The position numbers were made by a program, and so were the translations under genes. A stretch of 64,000 nt of DNA from Stictocephala bisonia. Lineage: Eukaryota; Arthropoda; Insecta; Hemiptera; Membracidae. The stretch covers positions 1 through 64,000 of the forward strand of contig JAQJVL010002621.1 in the NCBI GenBank assembly GCA_035578905.1. The letters are read 5' to 3'. Within the stretch, counting starts at the first letter, position 1; the number at the start of each line of letters is the position of its first letter. A model generated the notes under the pieces. That model had not been told where the DNA came from, did not search any database, and was given only the letters and a program-made list of their open reading frames with translations. Shown one piece after another: positions 24,464 to 34,357 of the stretch.

Positions 24464-25530
24464 AAAAGGTTGTGGACAAATTTAAGACAAGTTTTTCAGT
24501 GAGTGCGTTTTTGACAGTTGATAGAATGCTCGAAGCGTTCAGAGGACGCTGTGCCTTCAGACAGTACATAAGGAATAAGCCGGCCAAATATGGCATAAAA
24601 GTTTATTCTCTGGCATGTGCAAAAACATTTTACACACTAAATATGGAGATCTACGCGGTAAACAGCCTGAGGGGCCTTTTGATCTGCAAAACTCAGGACT
24701 TGAAGTGGTCAAGCGAATGATAGAGCCTGTAAGTGGTACAGGCAGATCAATTACAACCGATAATTGGTTTACCTCCATCCCACTGGCAGAGACCCTACTT
24801 AATGACCACAAATTAACACTAGTAGGGACAATAAGAAAAAATAAGAAGGAAATCCCTCCTGCGCTTATTTCTAAAGGTAAGCCAGTGCATTCCAGCATTT
24901 TCGCATTAAAAAAATATTACTATGGTAGCTTATAGTGCAAAGAAACATAAAGTAGTTACCCTAATTTCTACTATGCACGACAACGATGAGATTGATCCAG
25001 AATCAGGTGATTCTTGTAAGCCATACACTGTTACTTTTTATAATTCGACAAAATGTGGGGTGGACGTAGTAGACCAGTACAAAGAGAGGTACTCTGTTTC
25101 ACCATCAGCAATCGTTGGTCTCTGACATTATTTTTTTACAATATTGAACGTAACTGGACTGAATTCCTATATTGTTTTCAAACATGGAACTGGCAAATTC
25201 GACATTCCTCGACGACATTTTTTAAAGGAAATTAGCAAACAGTTTTGTGCGTGTTACTTACAAGAACACAGTGCAATAAAGACACTCCCAGTGGGACTCA
25301 AAAGAAACATACATCAAATGTTAGGAATGCCGGAAGATGCGGAAGTAGTACCTGCTCCAGCTTCTCCAGACGTAGAACGACTAGGACGGTGGTGCGCCTT
25401 CTGTGACTGGAGAAAAAACAGGAAGACTAAAACCAAGTGCTATCTATGTCAGCGACACATCTGCAAGGAACACACAACAGTGACCTGCGTACGATGTGCC
25501 AATCAGGAAAGAAGCGAAGACTCGGAATAA
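24464..25530 (+). pseudogene. piggyBac C transposase, C-terminal half
   Basis: Resumes right after the LTR with 'FEKVVDKF' and then 'LTVDRMLEAFRGRCAFRQYI', containing the first catalytic Asp, 'NKPAKYGIKVYS', 'TTDNWFTSIPLAETLL' (second Asp), 'KCGVDVVDQYKERYSV' (third Asp), and a C-terminal Cys/His finger (about 25390-25500: CAFCDW, CYLCQRHICKEH, CVRC). Frameshifts near 24655, 24915 and 25120 break the frame. This half is outside the corrupted block, so these lesions look real. It ends at a TAA at 25528-25530. Confidence 0.85.
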
Positions 25531-25788
25531 AACACAGCTACAAAAAAATCAGGTCAACATTTTTTCTTTCATAAATTTGCAAACTAATATTTTGAAAATA
25601 TGTACTATAATTTAAATTCCAATATTTGTAAACTTTTAGTTTTTGTCATACATACAACCAGACATGTTAGCATTCAGTTTAGCCTTAATAAATATATATT
25701 TCTTTCAATAATACGTCTTCTTTCAATACCCGGTCTAAACCTCGTGGCGCGCCCTTTCGCGTGACTGAGTTGAACTCTCCAGGGTTAA

Positions 25789-26133
25789 TGAAAAAGGTTC
25801 TGTTGGATTTGGCATGGAAAAATCTAAAATATTTGTATTTTACGCTTTTTTCTTTACTTACTTGTTTACGCGGAAATTTACTTTAAAAAATAAAAAAATG
25901 CTGCCATTTTAATATTTTTAAACTTAAAAAAAAATATTCTTTGGGAAATTTTAGGTAATTAAAGTATCTACCAAGTTTCATACAAATATCTTAAGGGCTT
26001 TTTGAAATATCAATGTTTTTTTAAAAAAAAACCCATATTGGCGTTTAAAATAAACTGAAATCATAAAAATGTCACTGAACATTTTCAAGTTATTTTCTTA
26101 TCTATAACTACGTCCTGTAGCTGGCACTAAGCC
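25789..26133. other. Non-coding A+T-rich DNA
   Basis: No gene. The end carries 'ctttttgtgaaaccctgta', a typical small-transposon terminus (see next entry). Confidence 0.4.
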
Positions 26134-26177
26134 TTTTTGTGAAACCCTGTATATTACTATACAGGGTGTCACAAAAA
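26134..26177. repeat. Head-to-head transposon termini
   Basis: ttttgtgaaaccctgtata, four bases, then tatacagggtgtcacaaaa: a near-perfect inverted repeat meeting at TA dinucleotides. It looks like two miniature-element ends abutting, or a hairpin-like relic left after one element inserted next to another. Confidence 0.5.
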
Positions 26178-27283
26178 TTTTTTTTATTAGTATTGTATAT
26201 CTTTTATTATTGTTTTATATTATTTTCTATTATTGTTCTTTTTTCCTTCTTTAATTATATTCATAGCTGTCATCAAGATAACTACTCTACGAAGGTGTGT
26301 GAACAGATTTAGTGGATAGTAAATATTTATCACGGTAGTTTTAGAGTACAGTGAACAAACAATCCAACATAATTTTAGCTGTCGTTTACCAATGAAATTA
26401 AATGGTAAAAAAGTCTTTACTTCAGTTGAATTTTCAACAAATTTATACTTTCTTCCACGTACTGCTTTCATAAGTAATTAAAATGAATGCTTGATAACAA
26501 TATCACCTAATGTAAGTAAAAAAAATGAACAAAAATATAAATTTATCAACATAATGATAAGATAGTGTCATAACAGAATTGAAATGATCGAATGATCCAG
26601 TGAAATACAAAAATTAAACTGTAAGACTTAAAAAAAATTGAAAACAACAAATTTTATATTTTGTGGCTTATCATTTTCTCACTCAAACATAAATAATAAT
26701 TTAAAAATATTTTATTTGTAAGTTATTTTAGGCACGAGACACGAATTACAGAAAACACAATTAGAGAACAAGTTATTAGAGAACATAGTATCTTAAATAG
26801 TTTAGATTGTAATGCAGTTTATAAAATATGCATAAAGCTGCTGTGTTGTGCGCCAACTCAGAGCTCGTCGGGCTTACTTCACTGTGACATCATACGCGCC
26901 ATCGAGTTTTTGACTGACTGATGAGCACATCCACGCTTCCTTTCACCATGGACCAAGGAATATCCAACACCTGCAGAGCTTACCCCCCAAGACAGGAAGT
27001 AGGCTTTGATTTCCCTGACATATAGCTTATAAACCTCTTGGTAACAGCCAGAGGTGCAAGTTCGAAGAGAAGGGGTAATTTCTAAGAGTCAGATACTTAT
27101 TTTTATGTTTAACTATTATTAATTATTTCATGGAAACTAGAAATTTGTATAAACATGCCTGCATGGCACACAAAAAAGTGCTTATCACAGACGAGTAATA
27201 TACAGAGTACTTGTGTAGTTAGACATTTCCAAATACTATCTTTCAACAAGATCCCAATACCAATTAACATTACAATACTGTAC
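26178..27283. other. No supported gene
   Basis: A+T-rich. ORFs at 26220-26471 (minus) lack family features. 26987-27081 on the minus strand is bounded by ag and gt but cannot be placed in one convincing frame. 26840-26960 is a less A+T-rich patch without a recognised element. Confidence 0.35.
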
Positions 27284-27420
27284 CTCTTCAACAGGTGTAA
27301 TGCCATATTTCACTGTAGCTTTCATAAAACTAAGGCAGTAAGTGGTAGACATTTTGGTTGTCTGCCAAGACACATTCAGGCCACGATGGATAGACTTCAC
27401 ATCCAATTTAAGTTTTGGTT
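27284..27420 (-). CDS. Candidate internal exon of a host gene
   Basis: On the minus strand a T-rich tract ending in ag precedes 27420, and 27284 is followed by gtacag, a good donor. Between them 137 bp are open and protein-like: 'PKLKLDVKSIHRGLNVSW', then 'TTYCLSFMKATVKYG'. The Trp, Tyr and alternating hydrophobic spacing resembles the first half of a fibronectin type III or similar beta-sandwich. Phase would be 1 in, 0 out. It lies on the same strand as the exon at 42755-43036. Gene unknown; chance openness remains possible. Confidence 0.3.
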
Positions 27421-27955
27421 CTAAAAATATAACATTTAAAAACACGATATTATCAAATCAAATCCCTTTTTTGTTACATAAATGTTTTACATGTGTCATA
27501 GTTAATAATGTAATATAACATACATTGCATGTTAGACCCTGGAGACACTCCGACTTTAAGTTTTTTTCCATTCAGATCTAAATTTCCTATTATTTTTTTA
27601 AATTACTGTTCTTTGAAAACAGTTTTTTTGACATGATCTAATCCATAAGACTGCATCTCTTGAAAAGTCTTATAGAAATAGTGTTTTAATAAGAATACTG
27701 TGGTCAACACAAGAAAGTTTGATAGTTCGGTTCTAGATTGAATTTTGATGATTTTAAAGAAAACATACTTAATATTTCCACAAATTTAACTTTTTTTGTT
27801 AAATTTGGTGCTTTATGAATCCATGTCTAAAAACTTGACCACTTATTTCTTTGTGTAAGTCATGGTTGTTTTAGGATTCAAACACAAGTGTAGGACCCTC
27901 TATCGAACTTAATTGATAGAGTAAACGATCATTTGTTTTGCTATTCATTTACACT
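27421..27955. other. Non-coding A+T-rich DNA
   Basis: Nothing recognisable. It would be intronic if the neighbouring exon call is right. Confidence 0.4.
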
Positions 27956-27959
27956 TTAA

Positions 27960-28856
27960 CCACTATGTCAGTCATATACGACTGACAGGGACTTCCCCCC
28001 AGGCCAGCTCAACATTTGCTATTTCCCCACACACGCCAGGCTATTTAAGCAGAGTACACACACTTTCATTTTGTCAGTCATATTTGACTCGCAGCAAATT
28101 TACAACTCACGTCATATCAGTCAAATATGACTGACAGTAAGTATTTTAAATTTTAATTTTAAATCACCCTTATTGAAGTTCAAAAGAATAAATAAAAACA
28201 CTTTTTGAAAGAGAAGTAACTGTACATTGATACATAACTATAACAATTGACAAATGTAATAAATTATGTGAAAAAAATGGCTAAATAAAAATGAGTAATA
28301 ATAGTTTTGATATCTCCATAAGCTTGGTCATTAGCCATCAGATAACAAGAATGGCACATAGTAGGCTCATCAGGACATAACAATGCACTAATTCAAATGC
28401 GAGTGCAACGACTTAGCAAACAGGTAATTGTTTAGTGCCAGTTGAAAAAGACTGACAAGGCGTCACAGAGGAAAAATAACTTTCTGATACGTGTCAGTCA
28501 AATACGACTGACATCCGCTGATAGTATATTAATTTTTTTGACATTTAGATGAGCCAATCAGTATAAATTACATCATAATCAGGTTAGTATAGCCTCCGAT
28601 AGATGGTGTGGCGTTAGCGGGAAATCTTGTCTATTCACCTGGCGTAAGTCGGCACATCACCGTCAGTCTTATACAACTGACATGGCAGCAATGGAATGTT
28701 TATAGTCAGTCAAACACGACTGACACTGCACCGATGGAATGTTTATAGTCAGTCAAAAACGACTGACACGGCACCAATGGAATGTTTATAGTCAGTCACA
28801 CATGACTGACACGGCGATTACGGAAACTATTAAAAAATTAACCGGCGTTTAAAGTG
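27960..28856. mobile_element. TTAA-flanked block rich in gtcagtc/gactgac palindromes
   Basis: TTAA at 27956-27959 and 28857-28860. The interior has no ORF but at least eight copies, some imperfect, of an inverted motif of the form (t)gtcagtc-nnnnn-gactgac(a), at about 27966, 28072, 28115, 28492, 28662, 28704, 28747 and 28791. The last three lie in a ~43-bp tandem repeat (28686-28815). The other piggyBac copies in the window also have a family-specific palindrome near their ends, so I read this as a non-autonomous piggyBac-type element with amplified subterminal repeats. The terminal inverted repeats themselves are weak (ccact against cactt). Confidence 0.45.
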
Positions 28857-28860
28857 TTAA

Positions 28861-29570
28861 TGGTGTACTAAGTTTACTTCCAAAGTTGTTACCAGTCCAT
28901 CCTTTATCTATTATTGAATTTTAATTAAGCCAAGATTTTTCTAAAAATACAACAAATTCTTCAAACCCACTTGGTATTTTTATAGGCCCATGAAAGTCCT
29001 TCCACTAAGCATATCATGTTATTGAATTTTTAATAAACAAAACTTTTATGACTGGTCATTTTGATCTGTATCATAAAACTTAAATATTTCAGGCTCTAAC
29101 TATTGTTAACAACTTGACACTTTACTATATTTTATCTGTTCTGTTTTCTCTATAACCACAAAACCTTTTACTGTTTCATCATCATGGGTTTGCTTATCTT
29201 TGATTTAAGCAGATGAAAAACTAAAAGCATTTACTTTTTCATATCATAATGCTTTTTTTATCAGCATTATGATAAAAATGTAAATTATGGTAAAAATTGA
29301 TCCTCCCTCCTACCCTTACACATACTGTAGCATGGGTGTGTGAACAGACAGAAGTGCTTCAAAATAAGATTAAAAAGAATGGCTCCTACAAAAACACTTT
29401 CTAATCCCTTGAGGAGTCATCAAGAATAACAAGTGGAATGACTGACGTAACTACATAAAATATCCTACACTATTCTTCAATTCTTCAGTATTGTAATTTA
29501 GAGTAATATTATCTAACTATTTTTATTTTTGACGAAAACACTGTTACTCTATACACATGAGTATAGAGTA
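28861..29570. other. Non-coding A+T-rich DNA
   Basis: No gene or element that I can name up to the start of viral-like copy 1. Confidence 0.4.
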
Positions 29571-29734
29571 AATGTAAATGAGTCGTCGGCAAGCCTGCTA
29601 TTAAACGTCCCAGTAAACAACAGGCGGTGCCGTCAAAACAACCCAAGGTGGCGTCTATAGAACAACAAGAATCAACGACTACTGAATCCGACAACCAAAG
29701 GTTTATCAATTCCAAGATAAGAGAACAGTTTATA

Positions 29735-31073
29735 AAAGGTGATTTTTTTATTGGTGCGTTTTTTAAGTTGGCACCACTACTAAACACAATATTTAAATTC
29801 GAATAAAACAGCTGATCTTTGCTTATTATCATATGTCATTTCAATATTTGTATTGTCTAGTGCGTATTATTGTGTAACCATGAACAGACTTACAAATGAA
29901 GAGCGTTTGCGAATAGTGCAAATTTATTTTGAAAACCGCAGTTCAGTTCGGGCAACTTACCGAGCTCTTCGTCCGATTTACGGACCTCATAATCGTCCAT
30001 CAGAGTCAGGTATTCGAGCTTTGGTTAATCGTTTTCGTAATACCCACACTCTTGTTGACAAGCATCGGCAGAGACGCCGCACAGTAAGGACCGAAGAGGC
30101 TGTTGATGCTGTTGCTCGTAGTGTTGAAGAGGATCCAAGTGTGTCGATTCGTCATCGTGCGCAGCAATTAGCGATCTGCTATTCAACTCTAAGGAATATT
30201 TTACGGAAGGATCTACGCCTATATCCATACAAGATTCAATTGGTGCAAGAACTGAAACGTTTAGACTATCGCAAGCGTCTTGATTTCGTTGAATGGGCTC
30301 AAAATAAGATAACACGTGACCCAGCTTTCGCAGGCAAGATTTTTTTCAGTGATGAGGCTCATTTCTGGTTATGCGGCTTTGTCAACAAACAGAATTGTCG
30401 GATTTGGAGTAATGAAAACCCAAAAGAATTTGTTGGTGTGCCCCTTCATCCACAAAAACTTACCGTTTGGTGCGCCATTTGGGCAGGTGGTGTTATTGGC
30501 CCTTATTTTTTTAAAGACAATGCTGGCCAGACTGTTACGGTAAACGGTCAACACTATTGGGCAATGTTACGGGACTTTTTCGTTCCTCAGCTAAACGAAC
30601 TTGAAGTGGATTTAGAAAATGTCTGGTTCCAACAAGACGGCGCGACGTGCCACACGGCAAACGACACAATTGGCCTCTTGGCAGAAACATTTGGTGAACG
30701 TATCATCTCATTTAGAGGTAGTGTCAACTGGCCCCCACGGTCGTGTGATATCACGCCAACAGACTACTTTCTGTGGGGATATGTTAAGTCTCAAGTATAC
30801 GCTGACAAGCCACAAACTTTAAATGAATTGGAAGCTAACATTCGTCGAGTTATTGGCGGAACTCAACCACAGCTGGTGGAAAGAGTATTCGAAAATTGGA
30901 CTACTCGATTGGGCTTTCTACGCGAACGAAATGGAGCCCATATGCCAGAAATCATTTTTAAACGTTAATGTCATGACACTGTAGTTCAAATAAATCCATT
31001 TTTATGTCAATGCAGGTTGTTTTTCATTTTTATATTTAGTATTAAAAAAAGCACCAATAAAAAAATCACCCTT
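29735..31073 (+). mobile_element. Tc1/mariner-superfamily transposon, apparently intact
   Basis: Terminal inverted repeats start aaaggtgattttttt at the left and, read inward, aagggtgattttttt at the right, both followed by attggtgc. TA flanks both sides (29733-29734, 31074-31075). The empty site is preserved in viral-like copy 2 (about 41215), where the sequence runs straight through a single TA. The element is 1339 bp with one uninterrupted transposase and is the best-preserved transposon in the window. Confidence 0.88.
29880..30968 (+). CDS. Tc1/mariner-superfamily transposase, full length
   Basis: 362 codons from the ATG at 29880 to TAA at 30966-30968. The open frame extends a few codons further upstream but without an ATG. 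Order: two N-terminal helix-turn-helix units ('NEERLRIVQIYFENRSSVRA', residues 4-60; second around 60-125), then the DDE core with first Asp in 'FFSDEAHFWL' (about residue 156), second in 'WFQQDGATCHTA', third in 'CDITPTDYFLWGYV'. The last two Asp are 36 residues apart by my count, so it is a D,D,D type outside classical DD34D mariners. It cuts and pastes its own element at TA. No stop or frameshift, so it may be active or very recently so. Confidence 0.88.
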   Translation: MNRLTNEERLRIVQIYFENRSSVRATYRALRPIYGPHNRPSESGIRALVNRFRNTHTLVDKHRQRRRTVRTEEAVDAVARSVEEDPSVSIRHRAQQLAICYSTLRNILRKDLRLYPYKIQLVQELKRLDYRKRLDFVEWAQNKITRDPAFAGKIFFSDEAHFWLCGFVNKQNCRIWSNENPKEFVGVPLHPQKLTVWCAIWAGGVIGPYFFKDNAGQTVTVNGQHYWAMLRDFFVPQLNELEVDLENVWFQQDGATCHTANDTIGLLAETFGERIISFRGSVNWPPRSCDITPTDYFLWGYVKSQVYADKPQTLNELEANIRRVIGGTQPQLVERVFENWTTRLGFLRERNGAHMPEIIFKR

Positions 31074-31389
31074 TACAATTAATACCACAATGTAGTAAAT
31101 CTTTTGCAAACGGTATTTATGATAACTTTTCAACAATAATTAATCCCTTTGTAATAAAGTTTGTAAGAAATAATAGATTAGAATTATTAAATTTAAATGA
31201 TTACTTTAAAAATCTTTTATTATATGATTTATTGTATCAAAACAAAAGTATGTTACAATATAAAATAAATGATATCACTGTGTTTGTTATTGGGAATAAT
31301 GGATGGTATACTATAAATAATAAACTCTGTATGAAATAATGTACTGTTTTATTTCCCTACATCTGTTACAATAATAAGCAATCTATATT

Positions 31390-32147
31390 CTAAGCAGACA
31401 ATAATGTATGTAAACATTCATTTATTATATCATAATCAAAGTCATCAATATTGCTAGCCCAACACAAAAGATGACCCATGATCCTAGGGTGTGGTACTCT
31501 TGTGTTGTAATCAACTAATAGGTCACATGAGTACCACTCATATTTAAAGTATCTAATATTAAACCTTTGAGTGTTTGGAAATACATCGTTATTACATAAT
31601 ACAACAATGGGAGTATTATCCAACTGTTGTGGACATTTAAATTTTATATTTACTTCAATAGTCTTTCCCTGCATTATATATAGCACAGTCTCTTCATATG
31701 CTGGGTCTAATTTAGCTTCATTCCACAATATAAACCTTCTCATCTGTGCACTTTGAAATGAGAAATTATTATTTCTACATGGATTAGACATTTTGCCATA
31801 ATTAATAAAAAAACTCTGCCAATGAGTCAAAGAAAAAATTCTTACCACTATTAGGTTGGCCTTTTATTAATATTGTATATACTTTACCATTTGATAATGA
31901 TCTATTACAAAGTTGATACAAACATTTTAAAAACTCTTTAAGAGAAGCAACATTATTAAATTGAAACAACAATAGTCATAATACAGCATTAATAGAATCT
32001 AATTCATTTAAATACTTATTATTACAATTATTTAAAAACATTTGGCTGTACATGCAATCATTAGATAATTGATAATTTAATAGTTCTACAATAGACATTG
32101 AATTAATTTTAGTTTTAACAACAATTAAAGCATTTCATAACATATAA
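31390..32147 (-). pseudogene. Parvovirus-type NS1 helicase region, copy 1
   Basis: Superfamily 3 helicase features are readable on the minus strand: a Walker A region (Asn-Ser-Gly-Lys-type) near 31850, a Walker B-like 'FILWNE' near 31735, and the downstream 'TPIVVLCNND' (motif C) near 31595. These are the standard order for parvovirus NS1. A T-run length difference between Walker A and B and a TGA upstream (about 31965) break the frame. The TGA is shared with copy 2, so it predates duplication. The terminal stop is at 31390. Confidence 0.65.
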
Positions 32148-32919
32148 CCCTCAGGATTCAAATTACCTATCCTACTATTTGTTAATGCCAAAGGACTATT
32201 TAAAAACCTGTCAGGAGGTGAAAAACCCGCATCTTCCATTAAAGATATTATTTCTTGTACGTTAACTCGCCCTCGTGGTCTGGATCTTGTTCTAGTAGTC
32301 TTATCATCTCCAGTTCCATTTGAGTTGCCATTTCCATGAGACGGCTGTTCATCCTGGCCAGTATGAATCCTTTGGTTTCCGCAAATTTCCAGTATTCCTG
32401 TGGTGGCTTTCCCGCTATATCTTTCCACCTGTAGGTCTCCAGTTTCACTGCAACGTCTCCACAGTTGTTCGGAGACCTTAACATACATCGGTATTCGCCC
32501 TGGTTGAAACAAATAGTGGATAATGTTTTCGATGTCTTCATTTTGTAACGTGACAAGTTGACGAATCCTCCTACGCCATCCTTGCTGTCTGTCGATATCT
32601 TTGATTCCCCAAAATTGGGGTCGATTGGATTCGACCCCAAAATGACATCAGTTTGAACAGTACCTTCTTTTGTGGTTCTTCCATTCGTTTCTCGTTCTTG
32701 AAGGCATGGTACGCTTTGGAATAATTCGATATTGGTATTGGATTTTCGTTCATCATTAATAACATTACCAGGGCCGAACAATTGTCTATCTTCTTCCTGT
32801 CCAACTGCTTCACATGATTGGCTACGAAGTGGGCTCCGTCTACATTGTCCGGTCTTATGTCCTGAACATCCTTCTGCAGTGCCATTTCCATCCATTCTTT
32901 GTATCGGTTTAAATAACAA
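32135..32919 (-). pseudogene. NS N-terminal frames, copy 1, with fusion deletion
   Basis: Corresponds to 39104-40150 of copy 2 but lacks about 285 bp. In copy 2 two overlapping frames are open through this region. In copy 1 the deletion joins the start of one to the end of the other, giving a spurious 223-codon ORF (32919-32248). At the breakpoint (about 32610-32636) lies an inverted copy of adjacent sequence (ggggtcg...cgacccc). Function of the intact versions would be NS1 DNA-binding/nicking or an accessory NS protein; this is inference from position. Confidence 0.5.
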
Positions 32920-32987
32920 TAAATATTAACGTAAGTTTTTTTCCTTTTCTTTTATCTTAAATTTTAAATATATATATAGATATAGCA

Positions 32988-34357
32988 ATGTCCCCATGGC
33001 TGTTTCATAAATCACTGTTCAGTTCAAGTTTTATGCCTAGGCCACATTAAATAGTTCCACAAACATTTTTTTCTTCCTTTTTTTTATATTTCACCTCCTT
33101 TTTTTTTTTTTTTTTATAAATATATATATATCCACATTAAAACCCCCAGCTCAGCCGCCGGGAACAAAATGGAACGCACTGACCTGAGGACAGAAGACTT
33201 CTACCCCAAAGATGTAGAGAGGGTAGCGGGCGACTCTAGGCTCCAACATGGTCCTCAGGCCAGGCTAGCAGAAGATCCAAATTCCCCCGGACGGCAGGCT
33301 GAGGGAAAATGTCCCACTCAAGGACCCTGGACTGCAAGGCCAAACCACAGCACATTAAAAACAGTACAGCCCAAAACCAAAAATACTACACATAACAACT
33401 AATAACATGAAATGGCAAAACAAAACAAGAAGAGACAAAATTGTACATGATTGGAGTACACTAGAAAATAAAAGATCCATTTTTAGGCTATGAATAATTA
33501 TGTTGGAAAATCAGATTTAAAACAAATTACAACTTAACAAATTACCAAAGAATTAATTACGTATATGGAACTAAAAATGACAAACTGAAAACTAGGCTAT
33601 TGATACAGGAGCAATAGGTTATAACATAAAAATCAAACTAAACAGATAGGCTAGGTTATTGTCAAAGAACAAAAATATGGTAAATCGGTAACTCCAACTG
33701 AAAAAAGGCTCAACAAAACATTATACAGAACTACCATTAAATATAAAGCCAGATATAAAACGCAATTAACGCTAAAAAGGTAACATTGAGCAAATGGCTC
33801 GAACCTAAGTTAACAAATATCTAGACAAAGAACATAAATTGAACAAAACCCTGAAAACACAACTAAGCCCGATTAAAATTATCATTGAAACAAAAGTATT
33901 TTCACCAAAAGGGTGATTAGATATTAGAAATTACAAACTGAACACTTACGTTTTGGAGTCTCTAGCCGGACATGTTTAGAAACGCAGAGAAACCAGTAGA
34001 ATGACGGCCAACCTGACAGACAAGAGCTGGAACACGAAACGAACGAGTCCGAGCCAACGGCCACCAAAGTAAAGCAAATCGCCGGGCACGAGCGGTCTCA
34101 GGCAGCCCGGCAGACAACGACGAAAGTAACCAAAATGTACCGGTCAAAAGACCCGGTACAACCTCCCTCTGCAAAACCTCAACACACCCAGGCAGGGGAG
34201 AAAACTCGGTACCTCAGGGACCCAAACAGAAGAAGAAGAAACCTCCAAAGAGTGGTGCTCCAAGGACGCCAAAGAGAATCTAAGAGGGGAAACCCCTCGA
34301 ACAGGGAGCGAACTACCCTGACTGTCGGGTTTCCCCTCCACCATGAGCTTGAAATAA
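32988..34357. other. Spacer between the inverted viral-like copies, left part
   Basis: No recognised gene. It holds T-runs and ta repeats (33060-33140), a GC-richer block 33150-33390 with a 77-codon plus-strand ORF of no known family, A+T-rich DNA 33400-33950, and another GC-richer block 33960-34350 containing a small hairpin (gaggggaaacccctc, about 34284-34298). It has no counterpart outside copy 2, so it may be host DNA or lost viral terminal sequence. Confidence 0.35.

Larger units (their letters stand above)
12482..25784 (+). mobile_element. piggyBac copy C, split by an LTR retrotransposon
   Basis: TTAA at 12478-12481 and 25785-25788. Both ends begin ccctggagag (10 of 10 identical when read inward), and both subterminal regions share a gggcgcg block. 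The element spans 13.3 kb only because a 10.7 kb LTR retrotransposon (13726-24463) sits inside its transposase; without it the copy would be about 2.6 kb, a normal size. The transposase N-terminal half lies left of the insertion and the C-terminal half right of it, in the same orientation. Confidence 0.8.
29571..31339 (+). pseudogene. Capsid-side (VP) frame remnant, copy 1
   Basis: Two exon-like pieces, 29571-29734 and 31074-31339, are separated by the mariner insertion and together match the 3' half of the copy 2 minus-strand frame (40952-41378). The N-terminal capsid-like part seen in copy 2 is absent: similarity stops at 29571. Copy 2's in-frame TGA near its start of similarity is also present here. 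It ends at a TAA at 31337-31339. Confidence 0.5.
29571..32987. mobile_element. Endogenous densovirus-like element, copy 1
   Basis: This interval is the reverse complement of copy 2 (36683-41378, minus its Tigger insertion), near-identical over most of its length. It holds a capsid-side frame on the plus strand and a non-structural frame on the minus strand, converging near 31340-31390: the ambisense plan of insect ambidensoviruses. A 1339-bp mariner-type transposon (29735-31073) interrupts the capsid-side frame, and a ~285-bp deletion at about 32617 removes part of the non-structural frame. Stops and frameshifts make it a fossil, not a functional virus. Assignment to Parvoviridae rests on the helicase features. 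Confidence 0.7.

Noticed and set aside
12482..25784. RIP-like or other biological hypermutation as the cause of the run inflation
   Set aside because: The changes are length changes and neighbour-copying in all four bases, not a directed substitution, and they ignore element borders.
26987..27081. A third candidate exon on the minus strand
   Set aside because: Bounded by ag and gtaagc, but neither open frame gives matching phases with the neighbour exon or a recognisable fold.
29853..29879. An upstream extension of the mariner-type transposase
   Set aside because: It has no ATG; the ATG at 29880 fits the family N-terminus.
32248..32919. A 223-codon minus-strand ORF as a genuine viral protein
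   Set aside because: Comparison with copy 2 shows it is an accidental fusion of two frames by a deletion.
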